Positions 56,676 through 64,000 of a stretch of 64,000 nt of DNA are shown in pieces; position 1 is the first letter of the stretch; every line of letters starts with the position of its first letter. The notes beneath the pieces are model-generated. The model saw only the letters and a program-made list of their open reading frames with translations, ran no database searches and was not told where the DNA came from. The DNA is from Kangiella profundi (GTDB lineage: Bacteria > Pseudomonadota > Gammaproteobacteria > Enterobacterales > Kangiellaceae). Where the stretch lies: the NCBI RefSeq assembly GCF_002838765.1, contig NZ_CP025120.1, positions 806,001 through 870,000 on the forward strand. The letters are read 5' to 3'. The position numbers and the translations under genes are program-made.

Positions 56676-57776
56676 ATGAGTTGTGATTTTATTGCTTTGG
56701 CCAATAAAGGTGTTCAGGAGCTTCACCCTTATCAACCGGGTAAGCCTATATCTGAGTTGGAAAGAGAGCTGGGAATTAGCAATATCGTTAAGCTGGCAAG
56801 TAACGAAAACCCTATTGGTATCAGTGCCAAAGCGAAAGCTGCCATGGAGAAGGAATTTGCTGATTTAGCACGTTACCCTGACGCAAACGGCTATTATTTA
56901 AAAGCTAAGCTGGCTGAGCGTATGGGGGTTGGCATTAATCAAATCACCCTTGGTAACGGCTCAAATGACGTGCTTGAGCTAATTGCTCGTGTGTTTGTGG
57001 CTCCTGAGCATGAAGTGATTTTCTCGCAACATGCCTTTGTTGTTTACCCGATCGTTACTCAGGCGATTGGCGCCAAGAAGGTGGTTATTCCTGCAAAAGA
57101 CTGGGGACATGATCTGGAAGCGACAGCAGCAGCTATCACTCCAAACACCCGAATGATTTTCATCGCAAATCCGAATAACCCTACTGGAACCTGGGTCAAT
57201 AAGACCGACCTCAAAGCCTTTATGGATAAAGTACCGCAAGATGTCATCGTGGTCGTTGATGAGGCTTATTACGAGTATGTTGAAGATTCTGAATACCCAC
57301 AAACTATCCCTTGGATTAAAGAGTATCCTAACCTGATTGTTACTCGTACTTTCTCAAAGGCCTACGGCCTTGCAGGCGTTCGTGCCGGTTATGCTGTTGC
57401 AAATGAAGAAATAACCGGCCTCATTAATCGTCCTCGCCAACCATTTAATATGAATTCATTGGCACTGGCAGCGGCAGAAGCTGTTCTTGATGACCATGCT
57501 TATTTGCAAAAAGCCCTAGATGTAAACAAGTCGGGAATGCAACAGCTTATCAGTGCGTTTGATGAAATGGGTTATGACTATATCCCTTCGGTCACAAACT
57601 TTATTACTGTTGACATGAAACAAGCAGCTGGACCGTTATACCAACAGATGTTGGAGCAGGGCGTTATTGTTCGTCCAGTTGCCAATTATGAAATGCCGAA
57701 TCACCTGCGCATCAGTATCGGGCTTGAAGAGGAAAACGCCAAGTTTATCCGTGTCTTGCGTGAAATGACCAAGTAA
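56676..57776 (+). CDS. hisC2: Histidinol-phosphate / aromatic aminotransferase HisC2
   Basis: 366 aa from ATG 56676, behind GGAG; frame open upstream, but the residues before it lack family similarity. PLP lysine K228 in T-R-T-F-S-K-A-Y-G-L-A-G. Also NPNNPTGTW, VDEAYYEYV. Full-length HisC, distinct from the HisC domain in the his operon. In Pseudomonas the gene at this place (hisC2, beside pheA) can transaminate aromatic substrates as well as histidinol-phosphate; that dual role is inferred here. cmk starts 7 bp downstream. Confidence 0.92.
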   Translation: MSCDFIALANKGVQELHPYQPGKPISELERELGISNIVKLASNENPIGISAKAKAAMEKEFADLARYPDANGYYLKAKLAERMGVGINQITLGNGSNDVLELIARVFVAPEHEVIFSQHAFVVYPIVTQAIGAKKVVIPAKDWGHDLEATAAAITPNTRMIFIANPNNPTGTWVNKTDLKAFMDKVPQDVIVVVDEAYYEYVEDSEYPQTIPWIKEYPNLIVTRTFSKAYGLAGVRAGYAVANEEITGLINRPRQPFNMNSLALAAAEAVLDDHAYLQKALDVNKSGMQQLISAFDEMGYDYIPSVTNFITVDMKQAAGPLYQQMLEQGVIVRPVANYEMPNHLRISIGLEEENAKFIRVLREMTK

Positions 57777-57783
57777 TAATCAT

Positions 57784-58470
57784 ATGACAGAAGCTAATCA
57801 ACATGTACCTGTCATAGCCATTGACGGGCCTAGTGGTTCAGGCAAAGGCACTATTAGTCAAATTCTTGCAACAAAACTTGGCTATCATTTGCTGGATAGC
57901 GGTGCTTTGTACCGCTTAACTGCATTGTCTGTCATTGAACAGGCTATCGATCCGGAGAATGCAGAGGCAGTGGCTGAGGCAGCCCTTAATCTGGATGTGG
58001 TTTTTGAGCCACAGCCCGATGGTGAGCAAAAAGTATTGCTGAATGGTCAGGACGTGGGAGTAAAGTTGCGTCTGGACGAAACCAGCGCCATGGCCTCAAA
58101 AGTTGCTGCAATTCCGGAGGTTCGAGAGGCATTATTGACTCGGCAGCGAAGGTTCAGAGAAATGCCAGGGCTGGTAGCGGATGGTAGAGACATGGGAACG
58201 GTGGTTTTTACCGATGCCGATTATAAGATTTTCTTGACTGCAAGCCCCGAAATACGGGCTGAAAGAAGGCATAAACAGTTGATCGAAAAGGGCGTAGATG
58301 CTAATATTTCGCACCTTTTAAAAAGCATCATCGATAGAGATGAGCGTGATCGCACTCGAACTGTGGCTCCACTGGTGCCAGCAGAGGGTGCTTTTGTTAT
58401 TGATAGCTCAAATTTGTCTATTGATGAAGTGGTTCAGCAAATCCTTGATTTTATAGGTTTTTCTGAATAA
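57784..58470 (+). CDS. cmk: Cytidylate kinase Cmk
   Basis: 228 aa. P-loop G-P-S-G-S-G-K-G-T, LLDSGALYRL, LVADGRDMGTVVF. Phosphorylates CMP and dCMP. Standard neighbour of rpsA. Confidence 0.95.
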   Translation: MTEANQHVPVIAIDGPSGSGKGTISQILATKLGYHLLDSGALYRLTALSVIEQAIDPENAEAVAEAALNLDVVFEPQPDGEQKVLLNGQDVGVKLRLDETSAMASKVAAIPEVREALLTRQRRFREMPGLVADGRDMGTVVFTDADYKIFLTASPEIRAERRHKQLIEKGVDANISHLLKSIIDRDERDRTRTVAPLVPAEGAFVIDSSNLSIDEVVQQILDFIGFSE

Positions 58471-58566
58471 TTTTTATTGCTGACTCACACGGATGACGGA
58501 GTTGGCTTAACTAACTGACCCATGACTATAGGACCATAGTGTGGTGATTTAAACAAGCCTTTGTTT

Positions 58567-58589
58567 GGTAGATCAGTACTTGATCAACC
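58567..58589 (+). promoter_or_regulatory. Hairpin in the rpsA leader
   Basis: GGT-A-GATCA and TGATC-A-ACC pair around GTACT (5 + 3 bp with one mismatch). It ends 25 bp before the rpsA ATG. A second stem CCAT(G)ACTAT / ATAGTGTGG around AGGACC (about 58520-58542) lies upstream. No good Shine-Dalgarno precedes the ATG. A structured leader and weak site are known for autogenous S1 control in E. coli. Confidence 0.4.
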
Positions 58590-58614
58590 AGCAAAGAATA
58601 TCAGGTACTAACGA

Positions 58615-60282
58615 ATGAGCGAAAATTTCGCACAACTTTTTGAAGAAAGTTTAGCAAACGTAGAAATGCGTCCAGGTGCAATCATCACTGGTGTGGTGGT
58701 TGATATTGACAACGAAGTAGTTGTTGTAAACGCTGGTTTGAAATCAGAAGGCGTTATCCCACGTAATCAATTCTTAAATGATTCGGGTGAGCTTGAAGTT
58801 TCTGTTGGCGATGAAGTTGAAGTGGCTTTGGACGCTGTAGAAGATGGTTTTGGTGAAACACGCCTATCACGTGAGCGCGCTAAGCGTTTTGCGGCTTGGG
58901 GTGTTTTGGAAGCTGCTCATGAAGCGAACGAAACAATCAAAGGTGTTATCACTGGTAAAGTTAAAGGTGGTTTCACAGTTGACGTACAATCAATCCGTGC
59001 CTTCTTGCCGGGTTCATTAGTAGACGTTCGTCCTGTACGTGATACAACGCACCTTGAAGGTGTTGAGCTTGACTTTAAAGTTATCAAACTAGACCAAAAA
59101 CGTAACAACGTAGTGGTTTCTCGTCGTGCTGTTATCGAATCAGAAAACAGTGCTGAGCGTGAAGAGCTTCTTGAAAATCTGGAAGAAGGTTCAGAGCTTA
59201 AAGGTATCGTTAAGAACCTTACCGATTACGGTGCGTTCGTTGATTTGGGTGGCATTGATGGCTTACTACACATCACTGACATGGCTTGGAAACGCATTAA
59301 GCACCCAAGCGAAGTGGTACAAGTTGGTGACGAAATCGACGTTAAAGTTCTTAAATTTGACCGTGAGCGTAACCGCGTATCACTAGGTATCAAGCAATTG
59401 GGTTCAGATCCATGGGTTGATATCAATGACCGTTACCCAGAAGGCGCTCGTCTACAAGGTCGCGTAACTAACCTAACTGATTATGGTTGTTTCGTAGAAA
59501 TCGAAGACGGTGTTGAAGGTTTGGTTCACGTTTCTGAAATGGACTGGACAAACAAAAACATCCACCCATCTAAAGTTGTTAACTTGGGTGATGAAGTTGA
59601 AGTTATGGTTCTTGATATCGATGAAGAGCGTCGTCGTATCTCTCTAGGTATCAAGCAATGCGTGCCAAATCCTTGGAACGAATTCGCTGCAACTCATAAC
59701 AAAGGCGACAAAGTATCTGGTAGCATCAAATCTATCACTGACTTTGGTATCTTCATCGGTCTTGACGGTGGTATCGACGGTCTTGTTCACCTATCTGACA
59801 TTTCTTGGACAGTTCCAGGTGAAGAAGCAGTACGTGATTACAAGAAAGGCGACGAAGTTGAAGCTGTTGTACTTGCAGTTGACGCTGAGCGTGAGCGTAT
59901 CTCTCTAGGTATCAAGCAAGTTGATTCAGATCCATTAGCTGAATACCTGTCTGAGCATCCAAAAGGTAGCGTTGTTAAAGGTAAAGTTAAAGAAGTTGAT
60001 GCAAAAGGTGCATTGATTGAATTAGCTGATAACATTGACGGCTACGTTCGTGCTTCAGATATCAGCACTGACCGTGTTGAAGATGCTAGCAAACACCTTG
60101 CTGTTGGCGACGAAGTTGAAGCCAAATTTATGGGTGTTGACAAGAAAAACCGTAACTTGAACCTTTCTATTAAGGCGAAAGATGCTGCTGAAGAAGCTGC
60201 TGCAATCAAAGAATTCAGCAACGACGCTTCTGCTCCAGCAACACTAGGTGACTTGTTGAAAGAGCAATTAGGCGACGAATAA
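58615..60282 (+). CDS. rpsA: 30S ribosomal protein S1
   Basis: 555 aa with six S1 OB-fold repeats (about 20-86, 104-170, 190-260, 275-347, 362-434, 450-517). Repeats 3-6 carry the G-A-F-V-D-L, G-C-F-V-E-I, G-I-F-I-G-L and K-G-A-L-I-E-L motifs. Very biased codon use. Binds mRNA and the ribosome for initiation. Starts without a clear ribosome-binding site, which fits autogenous control. Confidence 0.97.
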   Translation: MSENFAQLFEESLANVEMRPGAIITGVVVDIDNEVVVVNAGLKSEGVIPRNQFLNDSGELEVSVGDEVEVALDAVEDGFGETRLSRERAKRFAAWGVLEAAHEANETIKGVITGKVKGGFTVDVQSIRAFLPGSLVDVRPVRDTTHLEGVELDFKVIKLDQKRNNVVVSRRAVIESENSAEREELLENLEEGSELKGIVKNLTDYGAFVDLGGIDGLLHITDMAWKRIKHPSEVVQVGDEIDVKVLKFDRERNRVSLGIKQLGSDPWVDINDRYPEGARLQGRVTNLTDYGCFVEIEDGVEGLVHVSEMDWTNKNIHPSKVVNLGDEVEVMVLDIDEERRRISLGIKQCVPNPWNEFAATHNKGDKVSGSIKSITDFGIFIGLDGGIDGLVHLSDISWTVPGEEAVRDYKKGDEVEAVVLAVDAERERISLGIKQVDSDPLAEYLSEHPKGSVVKGKVKEVDAKGALIELADNIDGYVRASDISTDRVEDASKHLAVGDEVEAKFMGVDKKNRNLNLSIKAKDAAEEAAAIKEFSNDASAPATLGDLLKEQLGDE

Positions 60283-60319
60283 TCGCATAATTATTGCTTT
60301 TAGCATCATGATCCAAATC

Positions 60320-60346
60320 AAGCCCGACTCAGGTCGGGCTTTTTTG
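60320..60346 (+). terminator. Intrinsic terminator after rpsA
   Basis: A perfect 9-bp stem AAGCCCGAC / GTCGGGCTT with loop TCAG and T6 run, 38 bp after the stop. Confidence 0.92.
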
Positions 60347-60456
60347 TGCTTAGAAAAAGTGTAAAAAAGATCATATAATTAAAACAGTTAGGTGCATTTT
60401 CAGTTAAAATCCACCATACTGTAACCACAAGGTTTAACGACGTAAGGATAATGCCC

Positions 60457-60759
60457 ATGACAAAATCGCAATTGATAGAGCGCTTAGTGGAGAAAAATCC
60501 ACAGCTATCAGTACGTGATGTCGAACTGGTAGTAAAATCCATGTTAGATCAAATGTCGGAATCTCTGGCAGATGGAGACCGCATTGAGATCCGTGGCTTT
60601 GGTAGCTTTTCGCTACACTACAGAGCGCCACGCGTAGGCCGTAATCCCAAGACTGGAGAATCGGTCAAGCTAGATGGCAAATACGTTCCGCACTTCAAAC
60701 CAGGTAAGGAGTTGCGTGAGCGGGTAAACGACGGACAGGATAAACCCATCAAGCCATAG
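60457..60759 (+). CDS. ihfB: Integration host factor subunit beta
   Basis: 100 aa from ATG 60457 (AAGGA 8 bp upstream; the ATG at 60451 is too close). HU/IHF fold: [10 protein letters not shown] start, [25 protein letters not shown] arm with the intercalating Pro in NPKTG. Heterodimer with IHF-alpha; bends DNA. Neighbour of rpsA as in Pseudomonas. Confidence 0.95.
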   Translation: MTKSQLIERLVEKNPQLSVRDVELVVKSMLDQMSESLADGDRIEIRGFGSFSLHYRAPRVGRNPKTGESVKLDGKYVPHFKPGKELRERVNDGQDKPIKP

Positions 60760-60801
60760 GTACTCTAAATAATTCAACTTTGACCAATAGCGGAGATTAC
60801 C

Positions 60802-61095
60802 TTGCGACAACTTTTCGCGATCATACTATTTATTGCCCTACTGATTATCAGTACTGTATTTGCCTTGAATAACAATCAGCCGATTGTGGTGGATTACCTT
60901 TTCGGAGAATCGGAGCTTGCACTGTCAACCCTGATATTTTGGGTAGCACTAATTGGACTGTTACTTGGAATTTTGGCAATGACCGTTGCACTATTGAAAC
61001 TAAGAGTGCAGCTTAAGCGTTGTAAAAACAGGCTGAGTAAAGCTGAACAAGAATTAAAGAATTTGAGGACTGCGCCGGTCAAGGATACGGTTTAA
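60802..61095 (+). CDS. lapA: LapA-domain protein (YciS family)
   Basis: 97 aa from TTG 60802 (GGAG upstream). Two membrane segments about 3-22 and 42-65, then a short cytoplasmic coiled coil (about 68-90). Inner membrane. With LapB it takes part in control of lipopolysaccharide synthesis through FtsH and LpxC. Ends one base before lapB begins. Confidence 0.9.
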   Translation: MRQLFAIILFIALLIISTVFALNNNQPIVVDYLFGESELALSTLIFWVALIGLLLGILAMTVALLKLRVQLKRCKNRLSKAEQELKNLRTAPVKDTV

Positions 61096-62271
61096 ATGAA
61101 TGATTGGTTTTTGTATGGGGTGCTTGCGCTACTTCCCATTGCAGCTTTTTCTGGATATCGATTAGGCCGTAAACAAAGAAAAGAGCAGCAATCCTCCAAC
61201 GGCAGTTTATCAAGCAACTATATAAAGGGATTAAACTATCTACTGAATGAACAGGCGGATAAGGCGGTTGATACATTTATCGATCTTCTTACTGTAGATA
61301 CGGATACTGTTGAAACACACCTTGCTCTAGGCAATTTATTCCGCAAACGTGGCGAAGTTGATCGCGCTATTAGACTTCACCAAAATCTTATTGCTCGTCC
61401 TCAACTTAAAACTGAAGATCGTAACACCGCCCTATATCAATTGGGCCTCGATTATAACGCAGTCGGCATGTATGACCGTGCTGTGAGCCTGTTTAATGAG
61501 CTGCTTTCAGATCCTGAACATAAATCTGAATCTTTACACCAGCTACTTAATATCTATCAGCTGACAAAAGACTGGGATCAGGCAGCAAAAATTGCCGAGC
61601 AACTACAGTCATCATTAGGGGAGGAACAATCTAAGCCTCTAGCTCACTTTTACTGTGAACTGGCTGAACAGAAGCAAATCGAAGGTGATACGAAAGCAGC
61701 ATTAGCAAACTTGAAGAAAGCACTATCGATTAATCCTGACTCTGTTAGAGCCAGTATCTTACAGGGTGATATCTATCTGCAGCAAAGTAATTTCAAGCAG
61801 GCAATTAAGGCCTATCAGCGAATTCTCAAGCAGGATATCGCTTTTTTACCAGAAGCATTACCTAAAATTGCAGAAGCATATAATGCTCAAAACGACCTAA
61901 AGGGGTATAAGCAATTTCTGAATGAGAGTTTGCAACATGATGCTGGCGTTTCCCTGCTGATTGAACTGTCCAAGATCATCCAGAAAGAGAAGGGTGACAA
62001 GGCTGCTGCATTATTAATCGGCGAATATCTTCAGGATAAGCCTTCTCTGAAAGGCTTGCACCGATTAATCTCACTCCATATTGAACACGCTCAGGAATCT
62101 GCTAAACCTAGCTTGCAGTTACTTGATGGCATCGTCGAAAAGTTATTACAGAGAAAACCACGTTATGAGTGCCAAAACTGCGGGTTCCACACCAAAGCAA
62201 TTTATTGGCAGTGCCCAAGTTGTAAAGAGTGGAGTTCTGTTAAACCCATAAAAGGCATAGAAGGCGAATAA
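61096..62271 (+). CDS. lapB: Lipopolysaccharide assembly protein LapB (YciM)
   Basis: 391 aa. One N-terminal membrane helix (about 4-20), some nine TPR-like repeats (about 45-350), then a rubredoxin-type zinc ribbon near the C-terminus (C-Q-N-C and C-P-S-C). It presents LpxC to FtsH, so LPS synthesis matches phospholipid synthesis. lapA-lapB-pyrF is the standard order. Confidence 0.94.
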   Translation: MNDWFLYGVLALLPIAAFSGYRLGRKQRKEQQSSNGSLSSNYIKGLNYLLNEQADKAVDTFIDLLTVDTDTVETHLALGNLFRKRGEVDRAIRLHQNLIARPQLKTEDRNTALYQLGLDYNAVGMYDRAVSLFNELLSDPEHKSESLHQLLNIYQLTKDWDQAAKIAEQLQSSLGEEQSKPLAHFYCELAEQKQIEGDTKAALANLKKALSINPDSVRASILQGDIYLQQSNFKQAIKAYQRILKQDIAFLPEALPKIAEAYNAQNDLKGYKQFLNESLQHDAGVSLLIELSKIIQKEKGDKAAALLIGEYLQDKPSLKGLHRLISLHIEHAQESAKPSLQLLDGIVEKLLQRKPRYECQNCGFHTKAIYWQCPSCKEWSSVKPIKGIEGE

Positions 62272-62275
62272 TGTA

Positions 62276-62971
62276 ATGTCTGATCCAAAAATTCTAGTAG
62301 CACTTGATTACGATAATCAGCAACAGGCGTTGCAGCTGGTTGATCAACTAAAGCCAAATCTGTGTGGGCTTAAAGTCGGTAAAGAAATGTTTACACTGTT
62401 CGGCCCTGAGTTCGTTAAGACACTTGTAAATAAAGGCTTCAAAGTCTTTCTCGATTTGAAATTTCACGATATACCTAATACTGTCGCTAAGGCCTGTAAG
62501 GCCGCTGCTGAGCTTGGAGTGTGGATGGTTAATGTCCACGCTTCCGGTGGCAGTAAAATGATGCACGCGGCACGTGAGGCGCTAGAAGGATATGAGAATC
62601 GTCCTTTATTGATAGCTGTGACCTTGTTAACCAGTATGGATGAAGTTGCCTACAGTGAAATCGGTTTTAAACGAGACCTGCCTGAACAGGTTGAGCATCT
62701 TGCCGGTATTGCTAAGTCTGCGGGACTTGATGGTGTTGTTTGCTCCGCCTGGGAAGCAAGGCGATTAAAAGAGCAGCTGGGAACAGAGTTTAAACTGGTA
62801 ACACCAGGTATTCGTCCCCCGGGCAGTGAAATAGGTGATCAAAGTCGAATTATGACGCCTGAGCAAGCTGTCGTCGCTGGCTCTGACTACTTGGTCATTG
62901 GCCGACCAATTACAAAAGCTAGCGATCCACTAAAAGCACTGTACGAAATTTCTGAAAGCATTGTGAGCTAG
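62276..62971 (+). CDS. pyrF: Orotidine 5'-phosphate decarboxylase PyrF
   Basis: 231 aa barrel. Catalytic motif [12 protein letters not shown] with D60, K62 and D65. [18 protein letters not shown] and the phosphate-binding GRPI also present. Last step to UMP; with pyrG (CTP) it completes the end of pyrimidine synthesis present in the window. 4 bp after lapB. Confidence 0.96.
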   Translation: MSDPKILVALDYDNQQQALQLVDQLKPNLCGLKVGKEMFTLFGPEFVKTLVNKGFKVFLDLKFHDIPNTVAKACKAAAELGVWMVNVHASGGSKMMHAAREALEGYENRPLLIAVTLLTSMDEVAYSEIGFKRDLPEQVEHLAGIAKSAGLDGVVCSAWEARRLKEQLGTEFKLVTPGIRPPGSEIGDQSRIMTPEQAVVAGSDYLVIGRPITKASDPLKALYEISESIVS

Positions 62972-63053
62972 TTGTTTTAATTATCTCCAAATAATATTCT
63001 CCATCCTGTCGCATGACGGTGACAAAAAGGATATTAAAAACAAGGAGATAATC

Positions 63054-63365
63054 ATGAAAAAAATTGCTTTACTACTTTCATTAGTTTTAGCTGTAAGTTC
63101 TCAGACACTCTTTGCAAAGGAAAGAGGCGGGTTGTCCGCAGCAAACGGTAAAGGATCTACCGAGCAAGCATTAACAGTCAACATTAACAGTGCGGACGCA
63201 AAGGAACTTTCGAGAGTATTAACTGGTGTAGGTATGAAAAAAGCTGAGGCCATAATCGAGTATCGTGAGAAGTTTGGACCATTTAAATCTGCCAATGAGC
63301 TTACTGCTGTTAAAGGCATTGGCGAGAAGACGGTAGAGAAAAACAAAAGTAAAATTAAGCTGTAA
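63054..63365 (+). CDS. ComEA-like helix-hairpin-helix protein, exported
   Basis: 103 aa. Signal peptide about 1-22 (LLLSLVLAVSSQTLFA). Gly/Ser linker, then one HhH2 module about 43-103: V-N-I-N-S-A-D-A-K-E-L, G-V-G-M-K-K-A-E-A-I and G-I-G-E-K-T-V. The domain is the DNA-binding part of ComEA, used in uptake of DNA in competent bacteria, though many exported single-HhH proteins have no proven role. AAGGAG lies just upstream of the ATG. Confidence 0.85.
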   Translation: MKKIALLLSLVLAVSSQTLFAKERGGLSAANGKGSTEQALTVNINSADAKELSRVLTGVGMKKAEAIIEYREKFGPFKSANELTAVKGIGEKTVEKNKSKIKL

Positions 63366-63378
63366 CTAGCTACTAATA

Positions 63379-63408
63379 AACAAAGCCCAAATAACATTGG
63401 GCTTTGTT
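63379..63408. terminator. Bidirectional terminator between comEA-like and rhombosortase genes
   Basis: A perfect 12-bp stem AACAAAGCCCAA / TTGGGCTTTGTT around ATAACA. T-runs are broken by G in both directions, so efficiency is moderate. Lies between two convergent genes. Confidence 0.75.
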
Positions 63409-63439
63409 GTATCTACACACTTTAAAATATGTTTGCAAA

Positions 63440-64000
63440 TTAAGATTCGGACTTTTTTGATTTAAGAATGGCTTTAAGAGCTGGTTCATTAAGCAATTGC
63501 TTAGGCCAAAACAGGCCGAGAATAATACCTTGAATAAAGCCAATAATGTGCGACTCCTCTACAACGGCACCTCCTAAAAAGTCGTCATACTCTTCTTCGA
63601 CTCCCATAATTTGAGGTAAAAATATCTTAATGCCAACGATGAGCAGTAGCACACCACTAATCTTTACCCCAAGCCTTAGTTCAGCAGTAGCACATGCAGC
63701 AATCAAGCCATATAGAGCGCCTGACATTCCGACATAATGGATAATATGTGGAGTCCAAAGGTGCATCGCTAAAATATTGACGCAGTAGAGCAAAAGTACC
63801 CAGATTATCCAATAGGATTGCTTTAATAGTGGTTGAAAGATGAAACTGATTAACCAGAGACTAGCCAGGTTCATAACGGTGTGCCAGCCACCTAGGTGTA
63901 CAAGATTGGCGGTAACCAGTCTCCACCACTGACCACTATCAACTAATACTCGATCATATGCCATCCATAAGTTAGATTGGGGCAAAAGTAAGTAGCTAAT
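63440..64000 (-). CDS. rrtA: Rhombosortase-like rhomboid protease (5' end outside window)
   Basis: At least 186 aa; the frame stays open to the end of the window, so the N-terminus is cut off. Seen: G-Q-W-W-R-L-V-T-A-N-L-V-H-L-G-G-W-H, a Y-V-G-M-S-G-A-L-Y-G nucleophile-serine motif and E-E-S-H-I-I-G-F, where the H would be the catalytic base. About five membrane segments. This matches the rhombosortase branch, which processes proteins with a GlyGly-CTERM tail in a type II-secretion-linked way. No GlyGly-CTERM protein was seen in this window. Confidence 0.8.
   Translation of the reverse strand: MSYLLLPQSNLWMAYDRVLVDSGQWWRLVTANLVHLGGWHTVMNLASLWLISFIFQPLLKQSYWIIWVLLLYCVNILAMHLWTPHIIHYVGMSGALYGLIAACATAELRLGVKISGVLLLIVGIKIFLPQIMGVEEEYDDFLGGAVVEESHIIGFIQGIILGLFWPKQLLNEPALKAILKSKKSES

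Overview
The window is a gene-dense chromosomal segment of a marine-type gammaproteobacterium. The gene orders rlmD-relA-mazG, pyrG-kdsA-eno-ftsB-ispD, ispF-truD-surE-pcm-yqaA-nlpD, scpA-scpB-rluB and gyrA-serC-hisC2-cmk-rpsA-ihfB-lapA-lapB-pyrF are those of Pseudomonas and Oceanospirillales relatives. The moderate GC content, the YciK/MupP/UbiG neighbourhood and the rhombosortase fit Kangiella or a close relative. That genus call is inference from gene content and order. No phage, insertion sequence, CRISPR array, tRNA or rRNA was recognised.

Layout. 1-5.8 kb: end of a PolB-exonuclease-like gene, rlmD, relA, mazG and yaiI. 6-11.9 kb: an XRE-DUF805 membrane regulator, then pyrG, kdsA, eno, ftsB and ispD. 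11.9-12.4 kb: a non-coding array of small hairpins. 12.4-19.8 kb: a complete histidine operon preceded by two consecutive His-leader attenuators. It encodes a long-form HisG, a HisC-HAD phosphatase fusion, HisB (dehydratase only), HisH, HisF, a HisA-HisI-HisE triple fusion and HisD. 19.9-24.6 kb: ispF, truD, surE, pcm, yqaA and nlpD, with no rpoS after nlpD. 24.6-29.3 kb: accessory genes (small secreted protein, alpha/beta hydrolase, exported DJ-1/PfpI protein behind a Shine-Dalgarno-masking hairpin, two-component pair). 29.3-36.9 kb: bolA, yciI, yciB, a TrpH-like PHP protein, yciO, trpS, scpA, scpB, a receiver protein and rluB. 37-40.7 kb: ppk and ppx, tail to tail. 40.7-50.1 kb: yciK, then a second two-component system with a large extracytoplasmic sensor, a GAF-PAS-GGDEF-EAL protein, and mupP, ubiG and an MTA/SAH deaminase. 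50.4-62.9 kb: gyrA, serC, an exported oligopeptidase, hisC2, cmk, rpsA, ihfB, lapA, lapB and pyrF. The window ends in a ComEA-like protein and a truncated rhombosortase gene.

How the genes work together. The his operon carries all the activities from PRPP to histidine with no HisZ. Its HAD domain is the only visible candidate for histidinol-phosphatase. Two alternative-pairing attenuators in series should tie transcription to charged tRNA-His twice. RelA, Ppk/Ppx and MazG form a stringent-response and phosphate set. LapA/LapB, KdsA, MupP, FtsB and NlpD act in envelope biogenesis.

The most interesting items are the tandem His attenuators, the two his fusion enzymes, the covarying hairpin repeats at 1.8-1.95 and 11.97-12.26 kb, and the hairpin that buries the ribosome-binding site of the DJ-1 gene.
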